From Ahrensia sp. (GTDB taxonomy: Bacteria; Pseudomonadota; Alphaproteobacteria; Rhizobiales; Rhizobiaceae), in contig JAPPOQ010000033.1 in NCBI GenBank assembly GCA_028817895.1, positions 248,001-312,000 on the forward strand: DNA of 64,000 bases, read 5' to 3'. Within the stretch, counting starts at the first letter, position 1. Each line of letters opens with the position of its first letter. Under the pieces are notes generated by a model. It saw only the letters and a program-made list of their open reading frames with translations, was not told the DNA's origin and made no database searches. A program made the position numbers and the translations under genes. Positions 28,049 through 37,097 of the stretch are shown here, one piece after another.

Positions 28049-29679
28049 GTGACGGCGACGACACCCAATTGTCATTTCTGAGGCCCGTTGCGGGGGCCAA
28101 TTGCGATGATGTCATCATCATCGGCGGGGGATTGGCAGGCCTTTTCTGTGCGCTGAAACTGGCGCCAAGGCCTGTGACCGTGCTGACCGCCGCGACGCTC
28201 GGCACCGGCGCTTCATCGGCCTGGGCGCAGGCGGGCATAGCCGCGGCCCTTTCCGAAGGTGACACGGTGGACAAGCATGTCGCCGATACGCTGGCCGCTG
28301 GCGCAGGCATTGTCGATGAGAAGATTGCGCGGCTCATGGCATCGCAAGCCGCTGATCGGATTGCCGATTTGCTTGCTTTCGGTGTGCCATTTGATCGTGA
28401 TCTCGAAGGTCGGCTGGCGGCGTCGCGCGAAGCGGCCCATTCGCAAAACCGCATCATCGGCGTGCAGGGCGATATGGCGGGCAAGGCGATCATGGAGGCG
28501 CTGGTGGCGACGGTGCGCAAGACACCGTCCATTCGTGTCCATGAAGGAATCGTTGTTCAGGACATCATTGCAGATGGCAAGAAGGTTCAGGGCGTCATCG
28601 CTCGTGACAGGTTCGGCACCGGCCACAACAAGATCCGCTTCAACGCATCAGCGACTGTTATGGCATCTGGCGGGGTGGGGCACCTTTACTCCGTGACGAC
28701 CAATCCGACCGAAGCCCGTGGCGGAGGTATCGGAATGGCCGCGCGAGCCGGTGCGATCGTAGCCGATATGGAATTCGTTCAGTTTCACCCGACGGCCATT
28801 GATGTTGACGTTGATCCCGCGCCGCTGGCGACCGAGGCCCTGCGCGGCCACGGTGCAGCCTTGGTCAACAAGTCTGGCGAGCGTTTCATGCTCGGGCAGC
28901 ACAAGGATGCGGAACTTGCCCCCCGCGATGTGGTGGCCAGGGCCATATTTGCCGAGCGCAGGGCCGGTCGCGGCGCATATCTCGACTGTCGCAAGGCAAT
29001 TGGCGCTTCCTTCGAGGCGGATTTTCCGACGGTCCACAAATCATGCGTGCAGGCTGGCATCGATCCCGTGAAGGACCTCGTCCCGGTCGTTCCGGCAGCG
29101 CATTATTTCATGGGCGGCGTGCTCACGGATGCCAATGGGCGTACCTCTCTTGACGGATTCTGGGCCTGTGGAGAGGTGACTTCAACGGGCGCCCATGGCG
29201 CCAACCGGCTGGCGTCGAATTCGCTGCTTGAGGCGGTCGTTTTCGCCGCGCGAATTGCCGAAGATATCGGCACGCTGATGCCGCATGCCAGCATCCGCGA
29301 CAATCACATCGCCACATCGCCGTTGGACGATGCGGAACCCGCTGAAGACAGCGATGCTATGACACGCCTGCGCGAGATCATGAGTGCGGAATTTGGTGTG
29401 CATCGCACGCCGGAAGGCATGTTGAAGGGCCTGCACGACATCGTTGAACTGGAGAAGGCCAACCGCCTCCAGCGATTTGAGAACTCCTTGATCACCGCCA
29501 AGCTGATCGCGGTTTCTGCGCTGATGCGACAGGAAAGCCGAGGCGGCCATTTCCGCACAGACTTCCCGGAAGCCAAGCCAGAACTCGCCAAACGCAGCTT
29601 CCTTACGCATCGCAAGGCCGACAGGATTGCCGCGCAGATGCTGGCAGACCAGACCGGGTTGCGGAGCGGTTCAAGATAA
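28045..29679 (+). CDS. nadB: L-aspartate oxidase
   Basis: Flavoenzyme oxidising L-aspartate to iminoaspartate for NadA. 544 residues: FAD-binding Rossmann motif [18 protein letters not shown] at about residues 26-43, the [15 protein letters not shown] active-site stretch, FVQFHPTAI, the Arg/His region [17 protein letters not shown], and [19 protein letters not shown] closing the FAD site. The start overlaps the preceding small gene (GTGA/TTGA type overlap of four bases) and its stop overlaps nadC by one base. Confidence 0.95.
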   Translation: MSDGDDTQLSFLRPVAGANCDDVIIIGGGLAGLFCALKLAPRPVTVLTAATLGTGASSAWAQAGIAAALSEGDTVDKHVADTLAAGAGIVDEKIARLMASQAADRIADLLAFGVPFDRDLEGRLAASREAAHSQNRIIGVQGDMAGKAIMEALVATVRKTPSIRVHEGIVVQDIIADGKKVQGVIARDRFGTGHNKIRFNASATVMASGGVGHLYSVTTNPTEARGGGIGMAARAGAIVADMEFVQFHPTAIDVDVDPAPLATEALRGHGAALVNKSGERFMLGQHKDAELAPRDVVARAIFAERRAGRGAYLDCRKAIGASFEADFPTVHKSCVQAGIDPVKDLVPVVPAAHYFMGGVLTDANGRTSLDGFWACGEVTSTGAHGANRLASNSLLEAVVFAARIAEDIGTLMPHASIRDNHIATSPLDDAEPAEDSDAMTRLREIMSAEFGVHRTPEGMLKGLHDIVELEKANRLQRFENSLITAKLIAVSALMRQESRGGHFRTDFPEAKPELAKRSFLTHRKADRIAAQMLADQTGLRSGSR

Positions 29680-30539
29680 TGAGCACTTTCCCGGCAGAGC
29701 TTCCCGACACGATGATCAAGGATGCCGTTCGCGCGGCGTTGCAAGAGGATCTAGGGCGGGCGGGCGATTTGACCTCGCAGGCGACGATCAGCCCAGAAGC
29801 GAAGGCGACTGCGGTTCTGGATTGCCGCGAGGAAGGTGTTGTTTGCGGGGTTGAGCTGGCAAGGGCTGCATTCCAAGCACTCGATCCGGGTTTGAAGTTT
29901 AAGGCCCTCCATCATGACGGCGATGCCGTGACGCCGGGTACGGACATAGCCCGTATCAGCGGAAACGCCCGCTCGCTGCTTGGGGCAGAGCGGGTGGCGC
30001 TGAACTTCATCTGCCACCTTTCGGGCATCGCGACGCGCACAGCCCGCTTTGTGGAACGTGTTGCGCACACCAAGGCCGCGATTTGTTGTACGCGCAAAAC
30101 GACGCCGGGTCTTCGCAGTTTTGAAAAATATGCGGTGCGCTGCGGTGGCGGTTCAAATCATCGCTACGGGCTGGATGATGCGATCCTGATCAAGGACAAT
30201 CACATCGCAGTGGCGGGCGGGGTGGCGCAAGCGATCCGATCGGCGCGCGCCTTTGCTGGTCATCTCGTGAAGATTGAGGTTGAGGTCGACACGCTGGAAC
30301 AGTTGCGCACCGCACTTGATGCTGGTCCGGACGTGGTGATGCTCGACAATATGAGCTTGGATGACCTTCGCGAGGGTGTTGCGCTCGTCGCCGGTCGCAT
30401 TCCCGTGGAGGCTTCCGGCAATGTCAGCCTCGGTACGGTCAAGGACATCGCAGAGACCGGTGTTGATATGATCTCAACCAGCAAGATTACCATGAGCGCT
30501 GGAACGCTCGATCTTGGCCTGGACATGGTGATCGAGTGA
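29679..30539 (+). CDS. nadC: nicotinate-nucleotide pyrophosphorylase (quinolinate phosphoribosyltransferase)
   Basis: Converts quinolinate and PRPP to nicotinate mononucleotide. 286 residues with the family core RKTTPGLRSFEKYAV, the lysine-containing DDAILIKDNHIA, VEVDTLEQL, MLDNMSLDDLREGV, EASGNVSLGTV and TGVDMISTSKIT. It shares one base with the nadB stop. The gene ends 12 bases from the convergent nadQ. Confidence 0.96.
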   Translation: MSTFPAELPDTMIKDAVRAALQEDLGRAGDLTSQATISPEAKATAVLDCREEGVVCGVELARAAFQALDPGLKFKALHHDGDAVTPGTDIARISGNARSLLGAERVALNFICHLSGIATRTARFVERVAHTKAAICCTRKTTPGLRSFEKYAVRCGGGSNHRYGLDDAILIKDNHIAVAGGVAQAIRSARAFAGHLVKIEVEVDTLEQLRTALDAGPDVVMLDNMSLDDLREGVALVAGRIPVEASGNVSLGTVKDIAETGVDMISTSKITMSAGTLDLGLDMVIE

Positions 30540-30551
30540 GGCTTACTGGGG

Positions 30552-31520
30552 CTATCTGCCGCGTCCGCCAATTTTGAGACCGGGGGCAGGGCGCTCTCGC
30601 AAAATGGAGCGACGAAACCGATAAAGCGCGGCTGGGCGCCCCCCGGTTTGCGCCGTAACTTCACCGGTCTGCTCGACAAGATCGGCCTTTTCAACCATGC
30701 GGCGGAAATTCTGCTTGTGCACGCGCCTTCCAGACAGGGTTTCCACGGTCATCTGCAGCTGGGTCAGCGTGAATCGAGGCGGCATCAACTCAAACACGAC
30801 CGGGCGGTATTTGAGCTTTGAACGCAGCCGGGCGATCGCCGTTGCCAGAATGCGGCGATGGTCGTGGAGCATGGCAACGCCCGCTCCCTCCGGAATACGC
30901 GCCTGATTCACGCGGCCATCTGCTACAGCTTCCCAAACAAGCCCGGCTTCATACATGAGCTCGTAGCGTTCCAAAACACGCTCCTCATCCCACAAATCTG
31001 AAGTTTGCCCAAAATCGGCAAAGCCGAGCGCGATGCGGTTGGACCGCTCAACCCGTTCATCTTTGGAACAGCTTTCCTCCAGCCACTGTTTCAGCGCCGG
31101 TGCGACAGCGCCTTGCAACATCGCGGGCGGTCCATCTCGCCAATCCTCCCACGGAAAGAAGCGATACCAATCGAGCCATTGGGCATCTGGAAACTCATCT
31201 TGCGACAGCCGACGAACGAGAGCCAGATACCCCACCGAAACGAAATGCGTGTCTTGATCAGCGGCCCAGCGTCCATAATCGCCAAAGGTGTAAAGCTGTT
31301 CGACATAGCCAAGACGCGCGCTGGTCTGTTGATCAACCCAGCGGCGCAGCCCATTTTCAAATGTCCGGTGGCCGGGCGGGTCAAAGGGACCGAAGGGCAG
31401 CCCTGCGAGTCTTTCGCTCTGATTGCTTGTGCCTACGAGTGTCAGGACCAGTGGCGTCGAACCTTCAGTCGCCAGAATGGCGGCGTGCAGGCCGACTTGA
31501 ATGCTGCGATCTGAGGTCAT
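30552..31520 (-). CDS. nadQ: NadQ-type transcriptional regulator of NAD synthesis
   Basis: 322 residues. The N-terminal ~200 residues have a degenerate Nudix-like layout (VLTLVGTSNQSERLAGLPFGPFDPPGHRTFENGLRRWV). The C-terminal part is a winged helix like that of NrtR (LPPRFTLTQLQMTVETLSGRRVHKQNFRRMVEKADLV then GRPAALYRFR). This matches the COG4111/NadQ family described for alphaproteobacteria (established knowledge). It lies convergent to nadABC, and a palindrome of the right kind lies before nadA. It is the last gene of a minus-strand row starting at ygfZ, four bases after the phosphatase gene. Confidence 0.85.
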   Translation of the reverse strand: MTSDRSIQVGLHAAILATEGSTPLVLTLVGTSNQSERLAGLPFGPFDPPGHRTFENGLRRWVDQQTSARLGYVEQLYTFGDYGRWAADQDTHFVSVGYLALVRRLSQDEFPDAQWLDWYRFFPWEDWRDGPPAMLQGAVAPALKQWLEESCSKDERVERSNRIALGFADFGQTSDLWDEERVLERYELMYEAGLVWEAVADGRVNQARIPEGAGVAMLHDHRRILATAIARLRSKLKYRPVVFELMPPRFTLTQLQMTVETLSGRRVHKQNFRRMVEKADLVEQTGEVTAQTGGRPAALYRFRRSILRERPAPGLKIGGRGR

Positions 31521-31524
31521 CGTC

Positions 31525-32031
31525 TCAAATCTCTATCATAAATGGCGTGCCCTCGCTGGCATTCGCCCCGCGCCCGATTTCAGCGACAGCGTTCGTCAAC
31601 GTTCCTTGGCGATCAAGCGCCTCGTCGGCCAATCGTACCATCAACGCATTGGGTGTCGCGGTTGGTGAACGCTCTCTCAGATCCTGCGCAATCGAACTGG
31701 CACAGAGATCCGGTCGCAACGTCGTGCGCACGATCAATGCTGCTGCGGTTGATCGGCTGATCCCCATCCAGCATTGCAACAGCATAGGATCGTTACTTTG
31801 CCATTGTTGTGCGAAGGCGATGATGGCCTCGACATCTGCCATGGAAGGTGCGACCAACCCATCGCGCGGCTCCACAATGTCATTGAACTTCAATGCGAGG
31901 AATGCATCGGTTACGGCATGGGGTCTTGGCAAATCCGCTTGAGGTCCGCCAAGGGCAATCATGCTGCGCGCGCCACTCAGCATCAGCGTTTTTTCGAGTG
32001 CTGAGAGCGGGCAGATATAGAGCTTGGCCAT
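31525..32031 (-). CDS. tyrosine/dual-specificity phosphatase-like protein
   Basis: 168 residues with the Cys-X5-Arg P-loop CWMGISRSTA (Cys about residue 87, Arg about 93), the signature of cysteine-based protein phosphatases. Alphaproteobacterial proteins of this sort are annotated as 'tyrosine phosphatase family'. A candidate general acid Asp precedes the loop (FNDIVEP). The substrate is unknown. It is sandwiched between an HD-domain hydrolase (three bases upstream) and nadQ (four bases downstream). Confidence 0.78.
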   Translation of the reverse strand: MAKLYICPLSALEKTLMLSGARSMIALGGPQADLPRPHAVTDAFLALKFNDIVEPRDGLVAPSMADVEAIIAFAQQWQSNDPMLLQCWMGISRSTAAALIVRTTLRPDLCASSIAQDLRERSPTATPNALMVRLADEALDRQGTLTNAVAEIGRGANASEGTPFMIEI

Positions 32032-32034
32032 CGA

Positions 32035-32622
32035 TCAGCCCCGGAGCATCTCGAAGCGCTCCAGAAACAGCATTTGCGCCTGTTTGGCCGGCAAAGGGGT
32101 CAATTGGGTGCAAGACACATCGCCCGGCGGCGGCTCGAAAAGCCGCTTTGCCTCTCCGACTTCGAAACCCGCCAGCTGTGTTGCTTCCAGATAGGCTGCC
32201 ATGTGGTCTGCGCGTTTGATGGCCTTCGAAACCACAGCTGTCGGACTGGATTTTAACCCCGCAGCGATGTTGATTGCAGCATCCAGCCGCTTCTCGACAT
32301 CGCGGTAATGTCCCCCCATTACGGCCTTGAACGGCGATATCATGTCCCCGATCACATATTCTGCTGCATCATGAAGCAAGGCGTAAAGCCGCTCGGATGG
32401 GCTGGGATTGCTGCGCTGGTCGCTGAAAAGCTCTTCGACAAGCAGGCAATGCTGGGCAACCGAAAATGCGTGATCGCCAAGCGTCTGCCCGTTCCAGCGC
32501 GCGACACGGGCGAGCCCATGTGCGATGTCGCTGATCTCGATATCCATAGGGGAGGGGTCCAACAGATCAAGACGTCGGCCAGACAGCATGCGCTGCCATG
32601 CGCGATTTGGTGCGTTGCTCAT
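32035..32622 (-). CDS. HD-domain hydrolase (YfbR-like 5'-nucleotidase)
   Basis: 195 residues of the HD superfamily. Metal ligands appear as H58 in SVAQH, H84-D85 in LLHDAAEYVIGD, and a later Asp in KRADHMAAYLEA. Related YfbR proteins remove phosphate from deoxynucleoside monophosphates; that activity is likely but unproven here. The start overlaps ygfZ by four bases (ATGA), and the tail is followed after three bases by the phosphatase gene, so the three genes form one unit. Confidence 0.82.
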   Translation of the reverse strand: MSNAPNRAWQRMLSGRRLDLLDPSPMDIEISDIAHGLARVARWNGQTLGDHAFSVAQHCLLVEELFSDQRSNPSPSERLYALLHDAAEYVIGDMISPFKAVMGGHYRDVEKRLDAAINIAAGLKSSPTAVVSKAIKRADHMAAYLEATQLAGFEVGEAKRLFEPPPGDVSCTQLTPLPAKQAQMLFLERFEMLRG

Positions 32623-33437
32623 TGTGGCCAGTCAAATGTCGCGAAATCGGGCAGGGTTGCTGTGACAACTGTATCACCCGCATGCAAAGCTGTTCCCTCA
32701 GCCATGGCCTTGGCGGTTCGGTCAAGCCGTAAAAGGCCGAGCCCTTCCGACCCGACGCTGCTCCCCATGCTGCCTATCGCGCGATCGCCAGCAACAATCG
32801 CTGTACCCACCGCGGGCAGCGCATCGCCGTTCACCGCCCGTATCTTCACGAAACGAGACCGTGCCGTGCCGCGATGCTGCATGCGCGAAACAACTTCCTG
32901 GCCCACATAGCAGCCCTTTGTGAAATCCACTCCCGAATGGCCAAACTGGTCCATCAACGCTTCATGCGGGAAAGTACTGCTCGGTTCGAAATCACGGCCG
33001 CTTTCTGGATATCCAAGCGCAATGCGAAGGGTCTGCCATTCGGTTTCTGTGCTTGTGGTTACATCTGTGGCATAGCCACGCATCCCAAGGCGGGCATCAC
33101 GCGCATCGGCATCACCGCCTTCCGCCGGCCAAGTGACGGTTGGCACGTGGTCAAGCTTCTCGATCTCAACCTTGGCGCGCAAGCGATAAAACATCATGCG
33201 CTTTACGAAGTCATCGACCTGCTCGGCGTTCAGGTCGACCACGAATTCATCTTCCACACGCTTCAGCAGAAAATCGAACAGGATTTTGCCCTGCGGTGTG
33301 AGCAGCGCACCAAACGCGGTTGAACCGTCAGTCATGCTTTCCACTTCGCATGTGACGAGATTTTGCAAAAAATGCGGAGCCTCGGTACCCGCTATGCGGA
33401 CCAGAGCGCGCGAAGAAAGCAAAGCCGACTGAACCAT
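32619..33437 (-). CDS. ygfZ: folate-binding Fe-S cluster assembly protein YgfZ/GcvT-like
   Basis: 272 residues, a tetrahydrofolate-dependent factor for iron-sulfur cluster maturation (established for YgfZ/IBA57). The diagnostic KGCYVGQEVVSRMQHRGT motif is present near residue 175, and the N-terminal half has the GcvT-like strand ALLTPQGKILFDFLL. Its possible clients nearby include NadA and the UDGb protein, both Fe-S enzymes. It starts a minus-strand row with the HD hydrolase, the phosphatase and nadQ. Confidence 0.92.
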   Translation of the reverse strand: MVQSALLSSRALVRIAGTEAPHFLQNLVTCEVESMTDGSTAFGALLTPQGKILFDFLLKRVEDEFVVDLNAEQVDDFVKRMMFYRLRAKVEIEKLDHVPTVTWPAEGGDADARDARLGMRGYATDVTTSTETEWQTLRIALGYPESGRDFEPSSTFPHEALMDQFGHSGVDFTKGCYVGQEVVSRMQHRGTARSRFVKIRAVNGDALPAVGTAIVAGDRAIGSMGSSVGSEGLGLLRLDRTAKAMAEGTALHAGDTVVTATLPDFATFDWPQ

Positions 33438-33446
33438 GATTGCCGA

Positions 33447-34178
33447 TCAGTCTCCCGCCACAAAAAAGCTCCAAGTGCCATCCGGCTTGATGCCCACCCG
33501 ATAAAATACATAGCCACCGAAACTGCGGGAATCTTCAACGTCGCCCGCAGTCAAGACCCGGTAGAGCTCGACGCTTTGCTGTGGAGTCAGGCCGTCCAGA
33601 GGCCAGGCGAAAAAATAGGGCCACACATAGATTTCTTCCTCAGCGTCGATGTCCAGATGCACATAACCGGCTTCCAGAACTTCGATGAGAATGGCAAGAA
33701 TTTCATAGCCATCATCATCGCCAGATGCTTCTTTGAGAAAGTCGATCGGGTCTCCATCCAGCCCGCCGATTGATAGCGTGGTGGCGGTCTCGCCGATGCC
33801 GACCAGATCGCGCAGCTTCTCGATTTCTCCGCTTTTCGCCGCCGACAGAATGAGTTCGCGCATGCGTCGAACTGGCTGTGGCAGAGATTCAATGTCATGC
33901 AGAATTTCGGGCGGCGGTCCACCTCCGCGCAGGGCCCGCTCTGCATCATCTGTTTCATCGGCTTCGTCTATCGCCTCATCTTCGGCGCCCTCACCGGTTC
34001 CGTTTTCTGCCTCGTTCTCCTCGGTTATCTCATTGGGTGTTGGAACGACGAAGCTCTCAGTATCGGTTGTGTTTTGCTGGCTTTCAGACTGTGCCAGAAC
34101 CGGCGGCACCATGATGAGCGAAATAAGCAAGAGCAGTGGCAGCGGGCGCAGAGGGCGCTTTTTCAAACGCATGGGCAT
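33447..34178 (-). CDS. secreted conserved hypothetical protein
   Basis: About 243 residues. A signal peptide is clear (basic MPMRLKKRPLR, hydrophobic LLLLISLIMVP, cleavage near VLAQ). A Glu/Asp-rich low-complexity linker follows (residues ~35-85). The C-terminal globular part includes LPQPVRRMRELILSAAKSGE and the Tyr/Trp-rich YVWPYFFAWPLDGLTPQQ. The start at 34178 is chosen for the signal peptide and upstream AAGGA; the frame stays open for 90 more codons of no coding character. Rhizobial homologues are uncharacterised as far as I know. Periplasmic location is predicted. Confidence 0.75.
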   Translation of the reverse strand: MPMRLKKRPLRPLPLLLLISLIMVPPVLAQSESQQNTTDTESFVVPTPNEITEENEAENGTGEGAEDEAIDEADETDDAERALRGGGPPPEILHDIESLPQPVRRMRELILSAAKSGEIEKLRDLVGIGETATTLSIGGLDGDPIDFLKEASGDDDGYEILAILIEVLEAGYVHLDIDAEEEIYVWPYFFAWPLDGLTPQQSVELYRVLTAGDVEDSRSFGGYVFYRVGIKPDGTWSFFVAGD

Positions 34179-34278
34179 CGAATCCTTAGAAGACACCAAA
34201 TCGGCGTCAGCGAACACCCATATCATGTTTTTTGCGGCGACGGGAACGGACAGCTGCGATGACAGGCCACTAAACGGC

Positions 34279-34539
34279 CTATTGCAGAACCCGGTCGACC
34301 AGGAAATGCCCGCATTTGACGCGATCCGGCAAAGCGGCGACCAGTTCATTGACATTGGACTCGCCGGAAAGCGAGCACAGTCTGCGCAATGCGATGCTGA
34401 TGGCCTGATCCGCCAAAATGCTTGGCTCAATGCCTTCGCGCTGCGCATGATCCCAGGCTTCTTCGAAAAGCTCCTGAGCGACGCGCCGTTTTTCGGCCAG
34501 GATCAACTCGTCCAACTCTTTTGACTGCTCAAGCAACAT
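34279..34539 (-). CDS. small soluble protein, hypothetical
   Basis: 86 residues, acidic at the N-terminus and helical (LLEQSKELDELILAEKRRVAQELFEEAWDHA), with a C-terminal VNELVAALPDRVKCGHF. No membrane segment or metal motif. Codon use and composition look native. Function is not recognised. It lies between two secreted hypotheticals on the same strand. Confidence 0.65.
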   Translation of the reverse strand: MLLEQSKELDELILAEKRRVAQELFEEAWDHAQREGIEPSILADQAISIALRRLCSLSGESNVNELVAALPDRVKCGHFLVDRVLQ

Positions 34540-34645
34540 GAAGGCTCAGCGATGATCCCAGATTTTCGGCCTCGTCAAACTAACGAGGGCGCTGGCTGAT
34601 TGAAACTGCAATTTATCGTGTGATCGAGAAAGGGTTAACGCCCGG

Positions 34646-35056
34646 TCAGCCGCCATAACGTTGCGTGATTTGCCCGGCCAAAGCGCTGCCCTCCTGCCTG
34701 TAGCGTTCGGCCGCCGCCACAGCTGCCGGCGTGCAGGTGCCGTAAATCTGGTCGAACGCCCTGTACCCACGGTTGAAATGTGCAACCAATTGCTCGCGGC
34801 GGTTTGGTCCGGGGCGCTCTGAAACCAAAAGGCTCGACATGATCTCACGCCATTTGTTGCCCTCACCGGACTGGCACAGATTGCGCAAATAATGGATGGA
34901 GCCGAGAACCTCCGCCAGTCGCAGCAATTTGTCGTCATACGGAGCGGCGGGTTCCGCGCGCGATGGGCCGAAGGCTTGTCCTGCATTTTGTGCGAAACCC
35001 GTGTCTGGCAACAGCAGGGCGCCCAACAGGATTGCGAGGATAAGATGGGTTCTCAT
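34646..35056 (-). CDS. TIGR02301 family secreted protein
   Basis: 136 residues with a signal peptide (MRTHLILAILLGALLLPDTGFA). The conserved block is PYDDKLLRLAEVLGSIHYLRNLC, then EIMSSLLVSERPGPNRREQLVAHFNRGYRAFDQIYGTCTPAA. Two conserved Cys probably form a disulfide. It matches the alphaproteobacterial TIGR02301 family (from memory). Function unknown; periplasmic. It overlaps the end of the upstream Nudix gene by four bases. Confidence 0.82.
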   Translation of the reverse strand: MRTHLILAILLGALLLPDTGFAQNAGQAFGPSRAEPAAPYDDKLLRLAEVLGSIHYLRNLCQSGEGNKWREIMSSLLVSERPGPNRREQLVAHFNRGYRAFDQIYGTCTPAAVAAAERYRQEGSALAGQITQRYGG

Positions 35057-35496
35057 GAAGCGCGCTTATACAGTAAATCTCGCCCCTCGGTCACCAGTTC
35101 AAGCGTGTTCGGGGTCAAGGTCAGGCTTTGTAGCTCATGCAGGCTGAACCAGCCGACATCCTCTGCATCGTCGCCAGCCCGCGCCGAACCTTCGTCACAC
35201 TGCGCCGCGAACATGGCCAGCACGTAGTGCATTTCGATTCTGTTTTCAGCGTCTTTGCGGATCAATTCGTGAAATCGATTGAAGATCGGCGCCTTGATGT
35301 GCAAGCTCGTCTCTTCATAGGTTTCCCTGATTGCCGCTTCAGCGAGGCTCTCTCCCACTTCCACCAGACCACCTGGCATCGCCCATTTGTCTCCCAGAGG
35401 GGGTCGAGAACGCTTGGCAAGCAGCACCTTATCGCCACGCCAAATCGCGGTGCAAGCGCCAATCAATGGTGTCTTGGGATAAAGACGCGATGTCAT
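35053..35496 (-). CDS. Nudix hydrolase (ADP-ribose pyrophosphatase-like)
   Basis: 147 residues. The Nudix box is GGLVEVGESLAEAAIRETYEETSL, fully matching GX5EX7REUXEEXGU except Ser for the last Gly, which is a small deviation. The preceding VLLAKRSRPPLGDKWAMPGG is typical of sugar-nucleotide or ADP-ribose hydrolases. I start at the ATG at 35496, because the longer frame would cross the divergent SRAP promoter. Two perfect palindromes lie in that shared region. Confidence 0.85.
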   Translation of the reverse strand: MTSRLYPKTPLIGACTAIWRGDKVLLAKRSRPPLGDKWAMPGGLVEVGESLAEAAIRETYEETSLHIKAPIFNRFHELIRKDAENRIEMHYVLAMFAAQCDEGSARAGDDAEDVGWFSLHELQSLTLTPNTLELVTEGRDLLYKRAS

Positions 35497-35502
35497 GGTG
35501 AC

Positions 35503-35517
35503 TTGACTGCCAGTCAA
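35503..35517. promoter_or_regulatory. perfect palindrome in the Nudix/SRAP divergent promoter
   Basis: TTGACTG and CAGTCAA arms of seven bases flank a single C. It lies seven bases upstream of the Nudix start codon and 51 bases before SRAP. Candidate operator; the regulator is unknown. Confidence 0.4.
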
Positions 35518-35520
35518 ATA

Positions 35521-35536
35521 GGGTTGCTTGCAACCC
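35521..35536. promoter_or_regulatory. second palindrome in the Nudix/SRAP divergent promoter
   Basis: GGGTTGC and GCAACCC arms with a TT centre, three bases after the first palindrome and 32 bases before the SRAP start. It could be an operator or a small hairpin in the SRAP leader. Confidence 0.35.
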
Positions 35537-35567
35537 TGAGGCCAACCCCGGCCTGGAGACAATTGCA

Positions 35568-36308
35568 ATGTGCGGACGTTTCAGCGCCCAGATGAGTTGG
35601 CAACAAATTCTCGATTTGTATGATTTGTTTCCGACTCGGCAGACGCCGCCGTTTGCTCCGCGCTACAACATCGCGCCCACACAGCCGATTCTGATGGTGG
35701 CCAATGATGATGCGGGAGAACGCCATTACGGCTTCGTTCGCTGGGGGTTTCTGCCGCAATGGGTGAAGGACCCGGCTGATTTCACGCTGATCATCAATGC
35801 GCGAAGCGAAACGGCCGCGACGAAGCCCTCCTTTCGCAACGCGATGCGCCACAGGCGTGCGCTCATTCCGGCCAGCGGCTTTTGTGAATGGAAACGTTTC
35901 GGCAAAGGCAAGCGTAGCCAGGCCTATTGGGTGAGACCGCGCGATGGCAGCATCGTCTCATTCGGCGCCCTGATGGAGACGTGGTCAGACCCCGACGGGT
36001 CACAGATCGATACGGGCTGCATCCTGACGACAGCGGCCAATGAGGGTTTCGCAGACATTCACCACCGCCTGCCTTTGGTGATCATGCCAGAGGATTTCGA
36101 ACGCTGGCTTGACTGCAAAACGCAGGAGCCGCGCGATGTCTTTGACCTCATGCGCCCCGTTGCGGACGACTATTTCGAAGCCATCCCGGTGGGAGATGCT
36201 GTCAACAAGGTCGCGAACTCCAGTCCGGATGTTCAAAAGCGGGCCGAGCCCATTGCGGAAGAAACTTCGGATACCGCTTCAGATGACAGCCAGATGAGCC
36301 TGTTTTGA
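35568..36308 (+). CDS. SOS response-associated peptidase (SRAP/YedK, abasic-site DNA-protein crosslinker)
   Basis: 246 residues. The catalytic Cys is residue 2 (MCGRFS). Further conserved positions appear as NIAPTQ, NARSETA, FCEWKR (Glu) and HHRLPLVI (His). The HMCES/YedK family covalently shields abasic sites in single-stranded DNA. The start ATG is fixed by the need for Cys2. No LexA direct repeat was found upstream, so SOS control is not shown here. Its end overlaps the LysE gene by four bases. Confidence 0.93.
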   Translation: MCGRFSAQMSWQQILDLYDLFPTRQTPPFAPRYNIAPTQPILMVANDDAGERHYGFVRWGFLPQWVKDPADFTLIINARSETAATKPSFRNAMRHRRALIPASGFCEWKRFGKGKRSQAYWVRPRDGSIVSFGALMETWSDPDGSQIDTGCILTTAANEGFADIHHRLPLVIMPEDFERWLDCKTQEPRDVFDLMRPVADDYFEAIPVGDAVNKVANSSPDVQKRAEPIAEETSDTASDDSQMSLF

Positions 36309-36928
36309 CTCATCTCTTGCCGGCTCTTGAGGGATTTGCGCTTGGCGGCGGACTGATCGTCGCCATTGGCGCACAAAATGCCTTCATTTTGCGTCAGGGC
36401 TTGCTACGCGCCCATGTTTTCCAGCTGTGTCTGGTCGCCGGCCTGTCCGATGCCGCCTTGATTGCGCTCGGCGTTTTCGGGTTCGGAACGCTCGTGCGGT
36501 CCAGTGAAACGCTGCTGTTGGCAATCACGATTGGCGGAGCCGTATTTCTGGCGGCCTATGCGGTGCTGGCCGCGCGACGTGCCATGACGCCATCTACGCT
36601 GGAAGCCGCAAAGGGAAACAGCGACAGCGCCAGCCGGGCGCTTGCGATCTTGTTGTCGTTTACCTTCCTGAACCCGCATGTCTACCTGGATACGGTCGTG
36701 TTGGTGGGCGGTATCTCGGGTCAATATGTTGGCTCGGCCCGAATAGCTTTCGCGGTCGGCGCCATGTCGGCGTCTTTCGCCTGGTTCTTCGCTTTGGGCT
36801 ACGGTGCGAGACTGCTGGCGCCGTTGTTCGCAAAGCCGATGGCCTGGCGCGTTCTTGATGGGCTGATCGCAATCGTGATGGCGCTGATCTCCCTTTCTCT
36901 GTTCTGGCGCGCTCTCGCATCATCTTGA
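36305..36928 (+). CDS. LysE/ArgO family amino acid exporter
   Basis: 207 residues with six hydrophobic helices and the LysE signature GGGLIVAIGAQNAFILRQGLLR at the N-terminus. Helix pieces are VAGLSDAALIALGVFGFGTL and FTFLNPHVYLDTVVLVGGI (the conserved N-P-x-x-x-x-D motif). Likely exports arginine or lysine. The start TTG at 36305 overlaps the SRAP stop (TTGA). Confidence 0.88.
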   Translation: MTHLLPALEGFALGGGLIVAIGAQNAFILRQGLLRAHVFQLCLVAGLSDAALIALGVFGFGTLVRSSETLLLAITIGGAVFLAAYAVLAARRAMTPSTLEAAKGNSDSASRALAILLSFTFLNPHVYLDTVVLVGGISGQYVGSARIAFAVGAMSASFAWFFALGYGARLLAPLFAKPMAWRVLDGLIAIVMALISLSLFWRALASS

Positions 36929-37097
36929 CCCGCCGGGGTCGACATGAGATAGGCACCGCATGAGAACGACGTCGATCTGTATTTGTTCGATCATTATTTG
37001 CTAGCTCACCGCTGGCCCGTTCGTTCTGTTCACATTCCAGTTTCAAGAACATCGTGGTCAGCGCCGCCACCCAACGCGTCTTGCCGAGAATTGAACC

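Noticed and set aside
36929..37097. A tRNA or riboswitch upstream of cysS
   Set aside because: No cloverleaf, T-loop consensus or conserved riboswitch core could be recognised by eye; I searched other gaps with the same result.
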